Of a stretch of DNA of 9,019 nucleotides, positions 6,539-9,019 are shown one piece after another. The stretch is from JBGTCY01 sp041748615 (GTDB taxonomy: Bacteria > Bacteroidota > Bacteroidia > Chitinophagales > CAIOSU01). The position numbers and the translations under genes are program-made. The notes beneath the pieces were generated by a model, which saw nothing but the letters and a program-made list of their open reading frames with translations, was not told the DNA's origin and did not search any database. The stretch covers positions 1 to 9,019 of the forward strand of contig JBGTCY010000174.1 of NCBI GenBank assembly GCA_041748615.1, read 5' to 3'. Positions within the stretch are counted from its first letter, which is position 1. Every line of letters begins with the position of its first letter.

Positions 6539-7357
6539 TTGAAATCTGATTATTTCAAACATCTCCATTTGAAAAGCCATCTCCTTGTCGGAATCATTTT
6601 TTGCAGCATTTCAGTATCGGCTCAACGTAGCCGTGTGGTAGCGGAAGTAGAACAAAAAGGCATTGTTTACTACGATGAGTGGAGCGTGGGCGGCAGGCTG
6701 CTCACCAATGGGTGGGAAGTCTTTGGCGAGCGCGCTAAAATCAAAAGCATCCACAAAACCCGCATCATCCAGTTCGGCATTTCAGAAATCAAAAATTGGA
6801 AAGAAACCAGACAACCGGCTGAGTTTACATTTCTGGGACCCTTCCTCGATTCGCCAAAGAATTTTTATTTCGGCAAGCAAAATCATTTCTTCACGCTGAG
6901 AGCGGGATATGGCTATCGCAAAAACATTGCGGACAAGGCGGAAAAAAACGGGGTGCGTTTCGCCATCACCTATTTGGGGGGGATTTCACTCGGAATCGTA
7001 AAACCCTATTATCTCAACATCGCTTATCCCTTACAGGACAATAGTCCCGGACAGACTTATGTCATTCTCAGCCAGCGCTACACCGAACAAAACCATGACA
7101 AGTTTCTCGATTGGTTTTCCATCGCGGGCGCTTCAGGCTTCAAATACGGGCTTTCTGAGATTGAACCGCTGCCGGGTATCTATGGCAAGTTGGGGCTGAA
7201 TTTCGATTGGGCGGGAAAAGAAGAATTTGTGAAAGCGCTTGAGGCGGGAATTATGCTTGACTTATATTACAAACGTGTTCCGATTTCAATTTCCGATGAT
7301 AACCGTTTCCTGTTCGTAGCCGCTTATGTCAGTTTTCAATTCGGAAAACGCTGGTAA
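6539..7357 (+). CDS. Conserved hypothetical exported protein, beta-barrel-like
   Basis: I do not recognise a named family. The 272-residue product begins with a signal peptide: a basic start, a hydrophobic HLLVGIIFCSISVS stretch (residues 14-27) and probable cleavage after SVSA. The mature part is rich in alternating aromatic strands (FFTLRAGYGYRKN, IYGKLGLNFDW, FLFVAAYVSFQFGKRW) and ends in an aromatic residue, as outer-membrane barrels do. There is no ATG near the 5' end. The frame opens after a TAA at 6527, with TTG at 6539 as the first usual start. A second TTG at 6569 would give a compact MKSHLLVG signal peptide and is an equally good candidate. lipA lies 55 bases downstream on the same strand, so co-transcription is likely, but a functional link to lipoylation is not evident. 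Outer-membrane location is inferred. Confidence 0.72.
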   Translation: MKSDYFKHLHLKSHLLVGIIFCSISVSAQRSRVVAEVEQKGIVYYDEWSVGGRLLTNGWEVFGERAKIKSIHKTRIIQFGISEIKNWKETRQPAEFTFLGPFLDSPKNFYFGKQNHFFTLRAGYGYRKNIADKAEKNGVRFAITYLGGISLGIVKPYYLNIAYPLQDNSPGQTYVILSQRYTEQNHDKFLDWFSIAGASGFKYGLSEIEPLPGIYGKLGLNFDWAGKEEFVKALEAGIMLDLYYKRVPISISDDNRFLFVAAYVSFQFGKRW

Positions 7358-7360
7358 AAA

Positions 7361-7408
7361 ATTACGATTAACGATTAACGATTAACAAATAACAAATAAC
7401 GATTCACA
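7361..7408. repeat. 7-bp tandem repeat array upstream of lipA
   Basis: The array reads as units ATTACG, ATTAACG, ATTAACG, ATTAACA, AATAACA, AATAACG, ATTCACA. This is seven units with a 7-base period, the first being one base short. It fills the gap before lipA and ends four bases from its ATG, covering the region where ribosome loading would occur. The period is the same as in the two arrays around glpK, though the unit differs. Confidence 0.8.
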
Positions 7409-7412
7409 ACAC

Positions 7413-8288
7413 ATGCTCGACCTCCCCGTTATCACTCCCGAATCAAGAAGAACAAAGCCCGACTGGCTGCGCGTGAAGTTGCCCATTGGCGAAAACTACA
7501 AGCATGTTCGCGGACTGGTTGACCAATACAAACTGCATACAATTTGTGAAAGCGGCAATTGCCCGAACATGGGAGAATGCTGGGGCGCGGGCACCGCGAC
7601 ATTTATGATCTTGGGAAACGTCTGTACGCGTTCCTGCTCATTTTGCGCGGTTCAAACCGGACGTCCGGGAACGGTGGATTTGGATGAGCCGATGCGTGTG
7701 GCGGAAGCCGTAAAACTCATGGGCGTGAAGCATTGCGTCATCACTTCTGTTGACCGCGATGAACTCAAAGACGGAGGCTCCGCCATTTGGGCGGCAACGA
7801 TTCGCGCCATCCGCGAAATCTCCCCCGGCACCACCATCGAAACGCTGATACCCGATTTCAAAGGCGACATGCACAGCGTTGACGCCATTTGCGCGGAAGC
7901 TCCCGAAGTAGTTTCCCACAACATGGAAACCGTGAAACGACTCAGCCGCGAAATGCGCCCGCAAGCGAAATATGAACGCAGCCTCGATGTCATCAGCCAC
8001 CTCAAAAGCAGAGGCATGAGAACCAAATCCGGTGTCATGGTCGGGCTGGGCGAAACCCGCGAAGAGATGGATGAAGTGATGGACGACCTTGTTGCAGCCG
8101 GTTGCGATGTGCTCACCATCGGTCAATACCTGCAACCCACCAAAAATCACCACGCGGTGATTGAGTATGTCCACCCCGATGTGTTTCAGCGCTACAAGGA
8201 ACGCGGTCTGTCGAAGGGATTCAAATATGTGGAAAGCGGTCCGCTCGTGCGCTCCTCCTATCATGCCGAAAGACATTTAGGAGTATAA
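7413..8288 (+). CDS. lipA: Lipoyl synthase (radical SAM)
   Basis: It inserts two sulfur atoms into protein-bound octanoyl groups on the lipoyl domains of 2-oxoacid dehydrogenases and the glycine cleavage H protein, in the cytosol. The 291-residue length is typical. The auxiliary [4Fe-4S] cluster is held by C45, C50 and C56 (CESGNCPNMGEC). The radical SAM cluster is held by C71, C75 and C78 (CTRSCSFC). The C-terminal RSSYHAE motif (280-286) supplies the conserved Ser ligand of the auxiliary cluster. Other family blocks are present, including ITSVDRDELKDGG (110-122) and the VMVGLGETREE segment (208-218). The ATG at 7413 starts right after a heptad repeat array. No lipB is in the window. The preceding exported-protein gene probably shares its transcript. 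Confidence 0.97.
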   Translation: MLDLPVITPESRRTKPDWLRVKLPIGENYKHVRGLVDQYKLHTICESGNCPNMGECWGAGTATFMILGNVCTRSCSFCAVQTGRPGTVDLDEPMRVAEAVKLMGVKHCVITSVDRDELKDGGSAIWAATIRAIREISPGTTIETLIPDFKGDMHSVDAICAEAPEVVSHNMETVKRLSREMRPQAKYERSLDVISHLKSRGMRTKSGVMVGLGETREEMDEVMDDLVAAGCDVLTIGQYLQPTKNHHAVIEYVHPDVFQRYKERGLSKGFKYVESGPLVRSSYHAERHLGV

Positions 8289-8330
8289 GAATAAAAAATG
8301 CTGAACTGTTTCCTGAATGCGGATGTTGCG

Positions 8331-8359
8331 CTTGCTTTGTACGTCTATGTCTTGCTTTG
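8331..8359 (+). repeat. Pair of 9-bp direct repeats, 20-bp spacing
   Basis: CTTGCTTTG occurs at 8331-8339 and again at 8351-8359, exactly 20 bases apart, in the lipA to HMA-protein gap. A similar 20-base spacing of direct repeats occurs after the HMA gene. It may be an old duplication; no function is visible. Confidence 0.5.
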
Positions 8360-8452
8360 ATTGGTAGCGTCCCGCGATTGTGGTGTCTTACCTTCGGGCA
8401 AAGAAATAGTTTGAAGTTTAATCATTCACATCATTACAAACAAAACAGAATC

Positions 8453-8800
8453 ATGAAATACTTCACTGTAATCATCACCATCCTTTTTTGCACATTCAGT
8501 TTGCAGGGCTTAACGCAGGAACCCACACAGAAAAAGAAAATCGAAACCATTGAAATCAAAACTTCTGCCGTATGCGGCATGTGTAAAAACAAAATCGAAT
8601 CCGCGCTAATCAAAACGAAAGGAGTAAAAAACGCGACTCTTGATTTAGAAGATAAAACAGTGATGATAAAATACCAACCAACACTCACTACTCCCGTTGA
8701 CTTGCGTCATGCAATTTCAGCGCTTGGTTATGATGCTGACGAAATTCCGGCAAACCCGGAAGCCTACCGCAACTTACATTTCTGCTGTAAAAAGGAATAA
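8453..8800 (+). CDS. Exported heavy-metal-associated (HMA) domain protein
   Basis: The 115-residue product has a signal peptide (MKYFTVIITILFCTFSLQGL, residues 1-20, cleavage probably just after) and then one HMA ferredoxin-like domain of about 65 residues. Its metal-binding loop is SAVCGMCKNKIESAL with C41 and C44, the CxxC pair that binds Cu(I), Hg(II) or similar soft metals. The rest follows the family: GVKNATLDLEDKTVMIKY, then LRHAISALGYDADEI. It probably acts in the periplasm as a metal chaperone or buffer. The extreme C-terminus ends HFCCKKE, with vicinal C111-C112 that could give a second ligand pair. I start at the ATG at 8453 because it begins the signal peptide; an in-frame extension to 8357 would put 32 unlikely residues before it. 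No partner P-type ATPase, efflux system or regulator is visible nearby. Confidence 0.87.
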   Translation: MKYFTVIITILFCTFSLQGLTQEPTQKKKIETIEIKTSAVCGMCKNKIESALIKTKGVKNATLDLEDKTVMIKYQPTLTTPVDLRHAISALGYDADEIPANPEAYRNLHFCCKKE

Positions 8801-9019
8801 GCCCCGTGTCTGGCGCAAGCGTCCTCCTGCTGGCGCAAGAATGACGCGCCCGCTCTGAGCGTTTGCCTGCTTGTGCGCATGTTCAATTTTAAGCGGGTAA
8901 GTTAAAAACTTATCCCTTAGTGGCGGGAGTCAGCACAAGTTATCCAGCGCAAAAGGCAAGGGCGCAAACTTGGGCTATGCGAAAGGTACAGCTATGAATA
9001 AGATGGAAGCGGACGCTTA
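8801..9019. other. Gene-poor structured tail with 20-bp periodic repeats and a hairpin
   Basis: No complete gene can be supported in these 219 bases; both strands are broken by stops in every frame, apart from an open plus-strand frame from 8901 to the edge with its first ATG at 8994. CTGGCGCAAG occurs at 8810-8819 and 8830-8839, and looser copies continue the 20-base rhythm to about 8887. A hairpin forms from GGGTAAGTT (8895-8903) and AACTTATCCC (8907-8916), with one bulged base. AAGCGTCC (8817-8824) is mirrored by GGACGCTT (9011-9018) near the edge. This could be a dispersed repeat, an RNA element or a mobile-element end cut by the window. Confidence 0.45.

Noticed and set aside
7638..8276. 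Long minus-strand open frame of about 212 codons opposite lipA
   Set aside because: It lies wholly antisense to lipA, whose cluster and RSSYHAE motifs are complete. The translation is His/Phe-rich without any recognisable domain, as expected of a shadow frame.
8357..8452. Longer start for the HMA protein
   Set aside because: It would place 32 residues before a clear signal peptide, and the extension is made from the intergenic sequence. The ATG at 8453 gives a classic exported start.
8873..9019. Firm call of a group II intron 5' end
   Set aside because: Only a GTGCGC start and a loosely familiar segment support it. No reverse transcriptase or domain V is inside the window, so it is kept only as one reading of the tail region.
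8994..9019. Partial CDS starting at ATG 8994
   Set aside because: Only eight codons are visible before the edge. There is no upstream promoter signal, and the sequence is part of a repeat-rich stretch.

Overview
The window looks like chromosomal DNA of a member of the Bacteroidota. The best evidence is the protein at the left edge, which ends in a type IX secretion (Por) C-terminal sorting domain, a system confined to that phylum. Supporting signs are starts without Shine-Dalgarno sequences, A-rich leaders, and a promoter-like TACATTTG box (Bacteroidota -7 consensus TAnnTTTG) ahead of glpF. Nothing in the sequence gives a genus.

Layout. Bases 2-493 are the 3' end of a secreted beta-propeller-type protein with a T9SS tail. 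Bases 572-2996 carry glpF (glycerol facilitator) and glpK (glycerol kinase) in the same direction. Together they bring in glycerol and trap it as glycerol-3-phosphate; no glpD is visible. A GT4-type glycosyltransferase converges on glpK from the minus strand (3140-4288). Divergent from it are a small acyl carrier protein (4463-4702) and a ketoacyl-ACP synthase III (4804-5859), a pair likely to make a special acyl group, perhaps for a cell-surface glycan. An OsmC-family peroxidase (6049-6447, minus) diverges from a predicted exported beta-barrel-like protein (6539-7357), which is followed by lipoyl synthase lipA (7413-8288). The last gene is a small exported heavy-metal-associated (HMA) protein (8453-8800). 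The final 219 bases have no convincing complete gene and are rich in short repeats and hairpins.

Most genes are ordinary housekeeping or envelope functions, and I see no defence system, mobile-element gene, CRISPR array, tRNA or rRNA. The unexplained signal is between the genes. Related stem-flanked heptad-repeat elements lie on both sides of glpK, and another 7-bp array precedes lipA. A perfect 18-bp palindrome and a second inverted repeat sit between osmC and its divergent neighbour. A fragment that I recall as a dispersed repeat precedes the ACP gene. A structured, 20-bp-periodic tail closes the window.
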